DNA of 38,221 nt, from contig CALLUD010000023.1 of the NCBI GenBank assembly GCA_938011325.1, positions 1 to 38,221 of the forward strand, written 5' to 3'. Position 1 is the first letter of the stretch. Every line of letters begins with the position of its first letter. Source of the DNA: an uncultured Spartobacteria bacterium. Its GTDB lineage: Bacteria > Verrucomicrobiota > Verrucomicrobiia > Chthoniobacterales > JAATET01. The position numbers were made by a program, and so were the translations under genes. Shown here piece by piece: positions 7,776 to 16,830 of this stretch. The notes below the pieces were generated by a model, which was not told the DNA's origin, made no database searches, and was given only the letters and a program-made list of their open reading frames with translations.

Positions 7776-9364
7776 AAGGTCCTCGACAGCTCCAGTGCCT
7801 CGCCCGGCCGCAGTCGGGACACCTGCTCCGTGAGATCGATCCAAGGAAGCATCTGTCCCGCCTGAAACGTCCGGCTCATCACGACGTAAATCGATGTCTG
7901 GTCACACCCGATGCCGGCCTGCCTGACCGCCTTCCAGTCCGACGCCTCGACACGGTCGTTCACCGTGAGCGTTCCGTCGCGCCAGACAAACTCGCGGTGA
8001 AACCGGAATGGCGCGGCCTTACGCCCCGTGATCAACAGCTTCTGCAAAAGCTTTCGCACAAGATTCGGGAAGAACTTTCCGCCGCAGAGCATGATCAATC
8101 GAAGCACGATCAGATTGAACGGCGTCATCTTCTTCTGCTTCGCCCAGCCCATTTCGCCGCTGACGACCATCCGATCCTCCTCGATCACATGCGCGTAGTC
8201 GTCCACGAGATGGGCGACCGCATTCCGGCGTTTGCCGTTCTCAACGATCAGCGAAACCTGCGTGTCGGAGGCGACGAGTTTGCCATCGCGGAAGAACTTG
8301 AAGACGCCGCCCTTGTTCAGCGCGACGTAGAGTTCCGCGCCATCCCGGCGATCGATGAGCAGGCGCGCATTCGGGAAATACCGCCGCCCCTGTGGCCTTG
8401 GTGGCACGGCAGGCCGGTCCGCGACGAAGTCGCGCCACGCGAGGAGGTAGTTCCACGTGTGATGCCCGACAATGTGGTCATCGGCATAGCACGGATTCTT
8501 TCCAGCCGCGATGCCTTCGAGGAACCGGTCGTTTATCGCGAGAGCGGACGGCTCGTGCCGGCCGAAGACCTCGAAGCCATGCGGGAAGAAATTGTAGGTG
8601 TTCCGGCTCGCATACTCGCCGGCAAACGACCCGTCGGGATGCACAAACTCCGCTGCCAGTGCGACGGCGCGGGTCAAGGCATCGCGCAACGCAGGCGTCG
8701 GCGAGGCGTCGTAAATTTGCGCGAGCAGCGAGATCGTCAGCGTATGGTAGCCCGGATCGCACCCCTCGTATTCCTGGAACCACCCTTCCGGGTTCTGCCA
8801 GGAAAGCACGCGCGCGAGCCGCTCCTCCCGCTCCTTTGCCCATTTCTTTTCGCCGACGAGTTCGCTCACGCGATCGAGGCAAAGCACGATGAGCGCCTGG
8901 TGATTCGTCAGCTGGCCGCTCTCGTGGTGGTGCGCCAGCCAGTCCGCACGCCGCTCAAAGAAGCGCAGCACCTCGTCATTCTTGAGACCGAGCAGCTTGT
9001 AGCTTTCCGCACAGGCCAGCAGGGAAAAGGCTGCGGCGCCGCCCGCCTTTTCGTAGGGAAAGTAGTCGTCGCACGATCCGTCGGCATGTGCGCTGCGGGC
9101 CGCGAAGACCATTCCCGCCTCCGCCCATTCGCGAATCGCCTCCTGCCGGTAATACGGATTGCCTTCGCGCTCCATGCCCCACACAAGCGCGAGCGGATAC
9201 ACAAACTCCTGCGACATCCCACTCGGGAAATCGATGATCTTGTATTGCCAGTAATTGCGGTCGAAACAGCCGTAGGTGGGACTGTGCCGGTTGCGATCCT
9301 GGAGCGTAAGAATCTTGGGAATCCAGCGCAGGGCCTCGCTGGCGAAAAGGTCTTTGTCTGGCAT
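7772..9364 (-). CDS. Cytosolic alpha/alpha-toroid-like protein of unknown function
   Basis: I do not recognise a named family. The 530-residue protein starts MPDKDLFASEALRWIPK and has no signal peptide. Its N-terminal two thirds (to about 330) is helical, with repeated aromatic and acidic motifs such as DGSCDDYFPYEK, HHHESGQLTNHQAL and HPDGSFAGEYASRNTYNF. The C-terminal part looks beta-rich. This layout recalls heparinase/polysaccharide-lyase or glucuronyl-epimerase toroids with a beta-sandwich. Catalytic residues cannot be assigned with confidence. ATG at 9364 overlaps the stop of the GT2 gene by one base, and its own TGA overlaps the next gene's TTG. Co-translation with glycosyltransferases suggests action on a cytoplasmic lipid-linked or nucleotide-linked glycan. 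Confidence 0.6.
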   Translation of the reverse strand: MPDKDLFASEALRWIPKILTLQDRNRHSPTYGCFDRNYWQYKIIDFPSGMSQEFVYPLALVWGMEREGNPYYRQEAIREWAEAGMVFAARSAHADGSCDDYFPYEKAGGAAAFSLLACAESYKLLGLKNDEVLRFFERRADWLAHHHESGQLTNHQALIVLCLDRVSELVGEKKWAKEREERLARVLSWQNPEGWFQEYEGCDPGYHTLTISLLAQIYDASPTPALRDALTRAVALAAEFVHPDGSFAGEYASRNTYNFFPHGFEVFGRHEPSALAINDRFLEGIAAGKNPCYADDHIVGHHTWNYLLAWRDFVADRPAVPPRPQGRRYFPNARLLIDRRDGAELYVALNKGGVFKFFRDGKLVASDTQVSLIVENGKRRNAVAHLVDDYAHVIEEDRMVVSGEMGWAKQKKMTPFNLIVLRLIMLCGGKFFPNLVRKLLQKLLITGRKAAPFRFHREFVWRDGTLTVNDRVEASDWKAVRQAGIGCDQTSIYVVMSRTFQAGQMLPWIDLTEQVSRLRPGEALELSRTF

Positions 9365-10308
9365 CAGTTGCGGTCGAATTCCTTTCGTCGCAGCCGGAGC
9401 TGGATGTCCTCGAGCAGGCGGCGATTCACCGCAATGAGGTCGGCGACGAATCCCAGCACCCACACCTGAACGCCGATCAGCACCAGCACTGCGGCGGCAA
9501 TGAGGCTCGGAACATGCGTGCGCTCCGTATCCACCACCAGCCACAACCACAGCCAACGGAGCATCAGCAACCCGCCGAGCGTAAACGGCAGCGCCCCGAG
9601 AATCGTGAAAAACCGCAGCGGCTTGTAGACGATGAAAATGCGGAAAATTGTAAGAATCGATCGCTGGATGTAGGCCGGAATGCTTTTGAACAACCGCGAC
9701 GGCCGCAGAAACTCGTTCGTCCGCACCGGCACCGAGACCACCCGCATGTTGCGCTGCCCGCCCTGGATGATCGTCTCGAGCGTGTAGGTGTATTCGTTAA
9801 AGACGTTGAGCTGCAGGGCGGCGTCGCGACTGATCGCACGAAATCCGCTCGGCGCGTCGGCAATCGTCGTCTGGCTTGCCTTCCGCACCACCCAGCTGCC
9901 CAGCTTTTGCAGGACCTTCTTCGCCGGCGAAAAATGCTCGATCTCGAGAATCGGCCGCTCGCCGATCACCATGTCCGCCTGGCCCGCGAGAATCGGCTCC
10001 ACGAGGGCCGGAATGTCAGCCGCCTGATACTGATTGTCGGCGTCGGTGTTCACAATCACGTCCGCCCCACGCGCCAGGCAGGCCTCGATGCCTGCCATGA
10101 ACGTGCGCGCCAGTCCCAGGTGCGGGCGGTCGATTACGTGGTCAACCCCCAGCTCACGCGCCACTTCGGACGTGCGATCGGTGCTGCCGTCGTTGATCAC
10201 CAGCCATTCGACCGTATCGAACCCCGGCACTTGCCTTGGCAGATCCTTGACCGCGATGTGAAGCGTCTCCTCTTCGTTGTAACAGGGAATCTGAATGATC
10301 AACTTCAT
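9364..10308 (-). CDS. GT2 family glycosyltransferase (polyprenyl-phosphate sugar synthase type)
   Basis: The 314-residue protein has an N-terminal GT-A domain: MKLIIQIPCYNEEETL, then VINDGSTD (37-44) and the metal-binding acid motif DADNQY (89-94). It ends with two or three hydrophobic helices near residues 225-290. This resembles dolichol/undecaprenyl-phosphate mannose or glucose synthases, which load a sugar from a nucleotide donor onto a polyprenyl carrier for GT-C enzymes. Three GT-C-like genes nearby fit that role. The ATG at 10308 is the first gene of the minus-strand operon. The 138-base divergent gap to 10447 should hold promoters for both directions, but no good -35/-10 pair stands out. 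Confidence 0.85.
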   Translation of the reverse strand: MKLIIQIPCYNEEETLHIAVKDLPRQVPGFDTVEWLVINDGSTDRTSEVARELGVDHVIDRPHLGLARTFMAGIEACLARGADVIVNTDADNQYQAADIPALVEPILAGQADMVIGERPILEIEHFSPAKKVLQKLGSWVVRKASQTTIADAPSGFRAISRDAALQLNVFNEYTYTLETIIQGGQRNMRVVSVPVRTNEFLRPSRLFKSIPAYIQRSILTIFRIFIVYKPLRFFTILGALPFTLGGLLMLRWLWLWLVVDTERTHVPSLIAAAVLVLIGVQVWVLGFVADLIAVNRRLLEDIQLRLRRKEFDRN

Positions 10309-10446
10309 GGCAAAGCCGTCGGCAAAGACCCTGACGAGTCCTTCCAGCCGCGGAAAGTCCAAAAGAATTCCTCGCCGCCCCCGCCGAGTCGAGTAACCTT
10401 TCACGAATTTTCGTCCGGGCCGGCTGGCCCGCGATGCTCTCGCCTC

Positions 10447-12165
10447 ATGGAAGTCCTGAAGAAAGTCTGGCGTCGCTTCGAGAAAATCCTCGCCGCGCTG
10501 TTGATCGGCCTGAGCATGATCCATGCGGGGCAGATGATGGGCGCGATGGCGACCACGTCGCTGAGCACCGACGAGTTCGGCACCGTAAACACCTTCAGCT
10601 CGCGGGGGCCGCTCCGAGTGGTGACCGACTACCGCGCCCCGAAGAATCACGTTTTCTTCAACCTTCTCAACTCGATCCTTCCGGCGCGCGATTCGCTGAA
10701 CCCCGCCCGCGTTCGCATTCTCGCCATCCTCGCCACCACCCTCACCGCCGGCTGCGTGATCGCCTACGCGACCTACCGGCAACGACTGATGGAGGGCGCC
10801 ATTTTCCTCACCCTGTGGAGCCTCGCCCCGCAATTGCTTTCGCTCTCGATGGAGGCCCGCGGTTATGGATTTCTCGCGTTCTTCGCTGTTGCCGGGGGCA
10901 TTTGCACCATCGAGTTCCTGCGCACGCGAGCACACCCGTGGCTCTGGATGCTGGTCGCGACCTGCGTGCTCGGCGCTTACACGATCCCCGCCTACCTCTT
11001 CTTCGCCGCGCCTCTGTTGCTCCTGCTCTGGGCGTTTGATCGCACGCGCGTCACCTTCGTCGCGGGATTGATCTCCGCGGGCGGAATGCTGCTGCTTTAT
11101 GCGCCGTTGCTCACGCAGCTCTTCGCGGAATTCACCGAGTTTCAAAAAGCTGCGGAGTCCGACTTCACCTCGCTGCATGGCATCCTCCGCGCGGCCAAGC
11201 TCTACATTTTCTCCGCGGAAGACTGGGAAACCTGGACCTTCCTCGCGGCAATGGCTGCGGCGCCTCTGGTGCTCACGTGGCGCTTCGAACGCGGCGAACG
11301 CGAGGGTTTCATCGTGGTCGCGGCGGCCTGCGTTGCATTTCTGGCCATTCTGCTCGTTTTGAAATCGCCGCCGATCCGTGTCGCCTCGTTCGGTTTCCTG
11401 CCGCTCACCCTCGCCGGATTGCTGTCCATCGGCGGCTTTCTTCGCGAGAGCCTGCCCTTCGTGGTGAGACCGGTCGTCTTCACCGGCCTCGCTATCTTCC
11501 TGATCACCGATCTGCTCGGCGCCTTCAAAAACTTCCGCTTTACGCCAACAGAAGACTGGTCGCTCGCCGGCAAGGCCCTGCAACACGGCTTCCCTGAAAA
11601 CACCAAGGTCGACTACCTCCGCTACGCGAAATACATCCGTCACACGCTGCCCGACGCGGAATCGCGAAGCGCCGATTTCGACGAGTCAGCATTTGCGGCG
11701 GGGGGGCTCGTGGTCGTGGACGCCGGCAACAAATGGGCCGAAGGCCGCCGCTTCCGGCCGAATCCGGACCTCGCCAAAATGGCCGAGTGGATCGTCCCGG
11801 GAACGATTCGCGACGTCGTCATCCATTTCAAACTTCCGGAAAGCCAGCCCGAACTCACCTCCATCCCCTCAAAAGCCGCCGACCGCAATCCGCACACCGG
11901 CGCGGCGCTGCCTCCCGAGGGTCTCGAGTTTTCCGTCACTCCTCCAACCGGCGCGCGCTCGATGGTCCTGTTTTTCAACCGCCCGATCGTCTGGCGCGAT
12001 GTGATGGTGTCTGCAAAGGCCGGCGATCGCGACCTCGCAGGGGATGCGATCATTGCCGGAAATGGCGTCATCCTGCCCATGCACGACGTCAGTGGCGCCG
12101 TCGAATTCCGCCTGCAGCCGGTTTCCGGCGACGTCGATCTTCGCGAAGTGTGGTTTGTCCAATGA
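10447..12165 (+). CDS. GT-C (ArnT/PMT-like) membrane protein with soluble C-terminal domain
   Basis: The 572-residue protein has roughly ten hydrophobic helices in its first 360 residues and a soluble, probably periplasmic tail (about 365-572). The first loop carries STDEFGTVNTF; the adjacent D-E pair matches the usual GT-C catalytic loop position. The SMEARGYGF segment also resembles family members. The tail ends in a beta-rich stretch. Start is ATG at 10447, which opens a basic N-terminus before the first helix. Its TGA overlaps the ATG of the next gene (ATGA). The likely role is transfer of a sugar from polyprenyl phosphate to an envelope acceptor. Acceptor and sugar are unknown. Confidence 0.7.
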   Translation: MEVLKKVWRRFEKILAALLIGLSMIHAGQMMGAMATTSLSTDEFGTVNTFSSRGPLRVVTDYRAPKNHVFFNLLNSILPARDSLNPARVRILAILATTLTAGCVIAYATYRQRLMEGAIFLTLWSLAPQLLSLSMEARGYGFLAFFAVAGGICTIEFLRTRAHPWLWMLVATCVLGAYTIPAYLFFAAPLLLLLWAFDRTRVTFVAGLISAGGMLLLYAPLLTQLFAEFTEFQKAAESDFTSLHGILRAAKLYIFSAEDWETWTFLAAMAAAPLVLTWRFERGEREGFIVVAAACVAFLAILLVLKSPPIRVASFGFLPLTLAGLLSIGGFLRESLPFVVRPVVFTGLAIFLITDLLGAFKNFRFTPTEDWSLAGKALQHGFPENTKVDYLRYAKYIRHTLPDAESRSADFDESAFAAGGLVVVDAGNKWAEGRRFRPNPDLAKMAEWIVPGTIRDVVIHFKLPESQPELTSIPSKAADRNPHTGAALPPEGLEFSVTPPTGARSMVLFFNRPIVWRDVMVSAKAGDRDLAGDAIIAGNGVILPMHDVSGAVEFRLQPVSGDVDLREVWFVQ

Positions 12166-13682
12166 CACTTCCGCTCACCACCTCGCTTCCCCCGGGCGGC
12201 ATCGACTGGCGCTCTCTCGCGATCGCCTTCGCGTTTGCGGCGCTCGCCCTGTTTCTCAACACGCATTCGAACCAGTTTCCCTCCGCCTACCACCCCGACG
12301 AGCCGAGCAAGGCGAGGCAGGTCATCGAGGGTGAGTTCAACTTTCACCATCCGATGTTGATGCTCACAACCACGCGGCTGCTGCTCGTGGGGGCCGGGGA
12401 TCCGACGGATGTCGAGCAGGTCACAATCGCCGGACGATGGGCTTCGGCGCTCTTCACTTCCGCCGCGATTTTCTGCCTGACGCTGCTCGCCGCGCTGCTG
12501 GGCGGATCGCTCGCCGCCGGCATCGCCGGTGCATTGCTCGCGACCAATCACCAGCTTTTCGAGCTCGCGCATTATTTCAAGGAGGACCCCGCCCTGCTGT
12601 TCGGACTCAGCGCGTTCTTCCTCTGTCTCGTGCTTTTCGATCGGCGTCCCGGCCTTGGGATGGCGGCTCTGCTGGGCGCGTCCGTGGGTCTGGCGCTCTC
12701 CGGAAAGTATGTGGGTGGCGTCGCGGCCCCCATTGCTCTCGGCTTCCTGCTCGCGCGTCGCGAGCGACCGGGGCTCACCATCCCGTTATGCCTGGCGACC
12801 GCCGCTACCGTCTTCGCCGTGATCAATCTTCCCGCCTTCCTGCATTTCGGCGGGTTCGCCGAGGGCTTTGGACGCGAACTCGATTTCGCCGTGCGTGGCC
12901 ACAAGGGCATCACACGCAGCGTGCCACACGGCGTCTATGGCGCGGTATTTCGCGAATCGACGAATCCCGTGATCTGGGTGCTGCTGGGATTCTACGCGAT
13001 GGGACTCTGGCTGAGATTCCGCACGGTGAAAGCCTCCGAATGGATCGTCGCCCTGTTCCCGCTGGCCTTTGCGCTGATGCTCTCGTTTTCGCCCAAGACG
13101 CATCACCGCTATTTTCTGCCGGCCACCGGAATCCTGCTGACGCTCGCCGCACTCGGAACGGTCACTTTCGCCCGCGCTCGTTGGAAGGGACACCCGCTTC
13201 TCCCTCGCGTTCCGCGCACCGCTGTCGCCCTGCTGCTGCTTGGGATCGCGCTGGCCGTCCAGCTTCCCACGACGTGGGCTTATTTCTCGGGATTCGGCCA
13301 CGACGGCCGCAGCGCCCTAGCCGCGTGGCTTGTCGAGCACGTGCCGGCAGGCCGGACGATCGTCATCGACAAACGCGTCAACCTGCGTGCACTGAACCTC
13401 CCCTACGAGTTCGAGGGCAAGCTCTTCGCCGCCGACGTGGGAACGATCGAGGAACTTCGCCAGCGGGGCGTCGAGTATGTCGGCGTGGCGGAGGGAGATT
13501 ACGGGCGGTTCTTCCGCGAGAAGTTGCGCCCCACCGATGACGGAGCGGAGGAGTTCAATCGACGTCGCTCGTTTTACGAGCAGCTCTTCGAGGAAGGAGA
13601 ACTGGTCTTCGAATGCGAGCCGGGGACGCTGCAATACCTGCAGCCGCACCTGAAGCTTTACCGGCTCCCGCCGAAACCCTAA
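12162..13682 (+). CDS. GT39-like dolichyl-phosphate-mannose-protein-mannosyltransferase family protein
   Basis: The 506-residue polytopic protein carries SAYHPDEPSKARQV in its first extracytoplasmic loop, where H-x-D-E is the characteristic acidic motif of GT39/ArnT-type GT-C enzymes. Further typical features are the GRWASALF segment, the LSGKYVGG loop and about ten hydrophobic helices. A roughly 110-residue soluble tail follows from near 395. Start ATG overlaps the stop of the upstream GT-C gene, so the two are likely translated together. The TAA overlaps the rhomboid gene's TAG tail-to-tail by four bases. Sugar transfer onto protein or glycan in the periplasm is inferred from the family. 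Confidence 0.78.
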   Translation: MTLPLTTSLPPGGIDWRSLAIAFAFAALALFLNTHSNQFPSAYHPDEPSKARQVIEGEFNFHHPMLMLTTTRLLLVGAGDPTDVEQVTIAGRWASALFTSAAIFCLTLLAALLGGSLAAGIAGALLATNHQLFELAHYFKEDPALLFGLSAFFLCLVLFDRRPGLGMAALLGASVGLALSGKYVGGVAAPIALGFLLARRERPGLTIPLCLATAATVFAVINLPAFLHFGGFAEGFGRELDFAVRGHKGITRSVPHGVYGAVFRESTNPVIWVLLGFYAMGLWLRFRTVKASEWIVALFPLAFALMLSFSPKTHHRYFLPATGILLTLAALGTVTFARARWKGHPLLPRVPRTAVALLLLGIALAVQLPTTWAYFSGFGHDGRSALAAWLVEHVPAGRTIVIDKRVNLRALNLPYEFEGKLFAADVGTIEELRQRGVEYVGVAEGDYGRFFREKLRPTDDGAEEFNRRRSFYEQLFEEGELVFECEPGTLQYLQPHLKLYRLPPKP

Positions 13683-14497
13683 CGCCAGCGCCGTGGACGG
13701 CGCGACTCCTCGAGAATGCGCCGCTCCTCACGGGTCAGGCTTTCGATGCCCTCCCGCAGGACCTTGGCCAGCACGAGGTCCACGGCAGGTTCCCTCTCCA
13801 CGACCGTAAACCTCGCCTCCTGCACAACCGGCCGTGTGGCGAACCGGGACAATGGCGAACGCGACGGCCACCCGCCAGCGCCACCGAGGTCGTTCCTCCG
13901 TCGAAAGACGAGCGCATACAGCCAGCCTGTCGCGAATCCCCCGAGGTGTGCGAGATGGCCGATGTTCGGCTCGAGACCGGAAATCCAGAACAGCACCGAC
14001 GCGCCGACAATGACGTAGCCGAGGTATTTGGCCCGCATGCGAAGCGGCAGAACGAAGAAGATCAGCGCCGTGATGGGCGCCTCCGGGAACAGGGTGATCA
14101 GCGCCAGCAGCACCGCACACACGGCACCCGAAGCCCCGATGAGCAATGGCGTGGATGGATCCAGAATGACCTGTGCAAGCCCGCCAACCACGCCGCCCAG
14201 CAGGTAAAGGATCACGAATCGCTTCGTTCCGAGCACGATCTCCAGCTCACGTCCCGCGAACCACAGCGCGAGCATATTCACGAGAAGGTGCATGAAATTT
14301 CCGTGCAGGAACTGATGCGTCACGAGCGTCCAAAGACGCCCCTGAAGCAGCGCCGGAAGATTCAAGCCGAACACCCAGTCGAGCCAGAATCGCAGGTTGG
14401 GCGCGAGCAGTCCGCCCAGCAGAAAGATCACGACATTGATCGTGATAATCGTGCGGGTGGCACGGGTGAGATCGGGCGGTTGCGACGAGAAATTCAT
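13679..14497 (-). CDS. Rhomboid-family intramembrane serine protease
   Basis: The 272-residue protein has six hydrophobic helices and all rhomboid catalytic landmarks. These are H65, H70 and N74 in helix 2 (HGNFMHLLVNML), the nucleophile S123 in GASG (121-124), and H184 in HLAHLGGFATG, which also supplies the glycine packing motif. Rhomboids cleave membrane proteins within or near their transmembrane helices. A hydrophilic C-terminal tail (about 200-272), rich in Arg and Glu, extends beyond the core. Start is ATG at 14497. The lipid-kinase gene lies upstream on the same strand with a 15-base gap. Substrates cannot be inferred. Confidence 0.93.
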   Translation of the reverse strand: MNFSSQPPDLTRATRTIITINVVIFLLGGLLAPNLRFWLDWVFGLNLPALLQGRLWTLVTHQFLHGNFMHLLVNMLALWFAGRELEIVLGTKRFVILYLLGGVVGGLAQVILDPSTPLLIGASGAVCAVLLALITLFPEAPITALIFFVLPLRMRAKYLGYVIVGASVLFWISGLEPNIGHLAHLGGFATGWLYALVFRRRNDLGGAGGWPSRSPLSRFATRPVVQEARFTVVEREPAVDLVLAKVLREGIESLTREERRILEESRRPRRWR

Positions 14498-14512
14498 CCG
14501 TTCGCGGCCACC

Positions 14513-15403
14513 CTACGCATCACGTGCGGGCTTGTCCACGAGCGGCGGTGCAAGAACCCGCAAACGCCGGCGGGCCAGCCCGAAGGTAAAGGGCGCGAAC
14601 CCCGCGATCTCGCCATCGAGTTCCACGGGAACCTTGCTGTCGGACGAGACATGCACCTGCCGCGTCTGGAAGTATTCGACATCGGCGAGTCGGTCGTGAT
14701 TGCCGAACATAATCGCCTGCACGTAGCGCATGACGTCCCAGTGCGTCTGGTTCTTGAACACCACAACGTCGAGCAAGCCATCATCGGGCTTCGCGTCCGG
14801 AAACAGCACCAGCGGGCCGCCGTAGTGGCGGCCATTCCCCACCAGCACAAAGCTGCCCTCGCGTTTCACGCCCTCCGCGTCCACCGTGACAATCTTCGGT
14901 GGCTTCCGCGCCACGACGTGAACAAGCGAAAGCACGTAGCTCACCGGTCCAAGCACCTTTTTGAAATCCGGCGTGGTCTGCTGGACGACCTCCGCGTCGA
15001 GTCCGACCCCGGCGAGTTGCACGAAATAATCCTCGTTCGCCATGGGAAGGTCGATTTCCCGCGTGTGGCCCGCCTCGACTACCGACCAGGCCCGCTTGAG
15101 GTTGTGGCCATCGATCCCCAATTCGAGGGCGAAAACATTCATCGTGCCCACGGGAAGCACGCCGAGCGTCACGTCCGCCTCGCCGATTCCGTTGACGACC
15201 TCGTTGACCGTCCCGTCGCCCCCTGCGGCAATGATCGTCTCCACGCCCTTCTGGACCGCGCGCCTTGCCAGCGCCTTCGCGTCACCGACCTTCCGGGTCT
15301 CCTTGACCACAATCCGCCCCGACAGATTCTGGATCGCCTCCCGCCGCGACTTCGCCCGTTCCCCGCGAGCTGTCGGGTTAAGGATCACCAGAATCTTATT
15401 CAC
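14513..15403 (-). CDS. Diacylglycerol/lipid kinase family protein (DgkB/YegS-like)
   Basis: The 296-residue protein has the diacylglycerol-kinase catalytic domain: an N-terminal ILNPTARG segment (7-14), the nucleotide-binding GGDGTVNE motif (61-68), and LPVGTMNVFA (83-92), which is the GTxN motif. A C-terminal beta domain contains VPVELDGE. These enzymes phosphorylate diacylglycerol or related lipids at the inner membrane. The start is GTG at 15403; an ATG two bases upstream is in another frame and hits a stop at once. Only 29 bases separate this start from the divergent AsmA-like gene. The rhomboid gene follows downstream. Confidence 0.88.
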   Translation of the reverse strand: MNKILVILNPTARGERAKSRREAIQNLSGRIVVKETRKVGDAKALARRAVQKGVETIIAAGGDGTVNEVVNGIGEADVTLGVLPVGTMNVFALELGIDGHNLKRAWSVVEAGHTREIDLPMANEDYFVQLAGVGLDAEVVQQTTPDFKKVLGPVSYVLSLVHVVARKPPKIVTVDAEGVKREGSFVLVGNGRHYGGPLVLFPDAKPDDGLLDVVVFKNQTHWDVMRYVQAIMFGNHDRLADVEYFQTRQVHVSSDSKVPVELDGEIAGFAPFTFGLARRRLRVLAPPLVDKPARDA

Positions 15404-15432
15404 ATTCAGACAGAGATGCGTAGGTTGCCCGC

Positions 15433-16827
15433 GTGAAGCGTTTTGCCAAGATCATTCTCTGGAGTCTGGGAGGGATCTGCGCCCTCGTGATTCTCGGGTT
15501 GATTGGCATAAACCTTTACCTGCAATCGAGCGACGTCCAGCAGCGGATTCGCATCGCCACCGAGCGCGCCATCGGAGCGCCGCTTTCCATCCATCGCACG
15601 ATGTTCACGCCGTGGACGGGTTTGATTCTCTCCGGTCTCACCATGCCCGATCCGGTGATGGAAAATGCGAACATGCTCGAAGCGCCAAGCTTCTCGATGA
15701 AGTTCGAGTTCCTGCCGCTGTTTCGAAAGCAATTCATCGTCAGTGAAATCACCCTCTCCCACCCGCAGCTCGTCCTGCGACAAAATGAAAAGGGAAAATG
15801 GGTGGTGCGCAGCGAAGAGCTTGAAAAGCCTGAGGAGCCCCCACAGCGCCCCGAGCGTCCCCACGAGCCACGCGAAACCCGTGAGCGACGTGTGCCGAAG
15901 TTCGAGGTGGAGTTGCGGAAATTCACCATTCGCGATGGCGAAGGCACCTTCCTCGACCGCAAGGGTCGCGTGGTTGCGCGCTTCAAACAACTGCAGATCG
16001 ACGGCCGCCTTTCCGGTCCGAGCTCGGCCAACGGAGACATCTGGATCGAAGAGATCGAGCTGGGCGGGCGGTTGTTTCCCAAACGCCTGCGGGCCCATTT
16101 TGAGCAGGAAGGCACGCATCTCGCGGTCACGAATGTAAAGGCCGCGCTCGCCGGTGGACGCATTCGCGCGACGTTCCACCTCACCACGCCACGCGGCGGC
16201 GGGCAGTCGGAATTCGAATTTTCCGGCGAAGTCGAGGACGTCTCGATTCCAAAGCTCATTGCCGAAGCGCATGGCGACGATGCGAACACATCGGGCTCGA
16301 TCGGCGGAACCGTCCACTTGAAAGGCAATCCAGCCGCTTCGGAAAGCATCACGGGCGAAGGCGACTTCGCATTGCTGGAAGCCAAGCTCAAGCCGCTCGA
16401 TGCGATTCAAAAGATCGGCTCGCTGCTTCGCATCGACGAACTCCAGATGCTCGATCTCGAGCAGGCGGAATTTCACTTCGACGTGCACGACGAAGCCGTG
16501 TGGGTGAAGGACCTGACGTTGCAAACCGAGAACGTGATCATCTCGGGCGAAGGGCCGGTGAAGTTCAGCGGTGAGCTCGATCTCGATGGACGATTGATGA
16601 TCAGCGAGAAGCTGCAGGAAAATCTCGCGGGTATCATCGGGGATCAGTTCGAGCCCTCCGAAAACGCGAAATACAAGCAGGTCGGCTTCTTCGTGCGCGG
16701 GCGTCTCGACCGCCCAAAGACAAACCTCATCGAGAAGGTCACCGGACTGCCTCCCAGCGTGGGCGGATTTCTTAAAGGGCTCCTCCAGGTCACGCGGCCC
16801 GACAAGAAGACCGACGACAAAGAGTAG
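15433..16827 (+). CDS. AsmA-like inner-membrane-anchored protein
   Basis: The 464-residue protein has one N-terminal transmembrane helix (about residues 7-30) and a long beta-rich periplasmic region, the layout of AsmA/YhdP/TamB-type lipid-transport proteins. A Pro/Glu/Arg-rich linker lies at about 130-155. The closing part, with FSGELDLDGRLMIS and GFFVRGRLDRPKTNL, resembles AsmA C-terminal repeats, where a final 'G.ld.P' motif is common. The start is GTG at 15433, shortly before the hydrophobic anchor. rsmD follows after 3 bases on the same strand and waaA after that, so LPS-related envelope work is a reasonable context. Exact substrate is unknown. Confidence 0.7.
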   Translation: MKRFAKIILWSLGGICALVILGLIGINLYLQSSDVQQRIRIATERAIGAPLSIHRTMFTPWTGLILSGLTMPDPVMENANMLEAPSFSMKFEFLPLFRKQFIVSEITLSHPQLVLRQNEKGKWVVRSEELEKPEEPPQRPERPHEPRETRERRVPKFEVELRKFTIRDGEGTFLDRKGRVVARFKQLQIDGRLSGPSSANGDIWIEEIELGGRLFPKRLRAHFEQEGTHLAVTNVKAALAGGRIRATFHLTTPRGGGQSEFEFSGEVEDVSIPKLIAEAHGDDANTSGSIGGTVHLKGNPAASESITGEGDFALLEAKLKPLDAIQKIGSLLRIDELQMLDLEQAEFHFDVHDEAVWVKDLTLQTENVIISGEGPVKFSGELDLDGRLMISEKLQENLAGIIGDQFEPSENAKYKQVGFFVRGRLDRPKTNLIEKVTGLPPSVGGFLKGLLQVTRPDKKTDDKE

Positions 16828-16830
16828 TCG

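Noticed and set aside
13613..15436. 607-codon plus-strand frame opposite rhomboid and lipid kinase
   Set aside because: Same shadow effect; the opposite strand shows full catalytic motifs for both genes.
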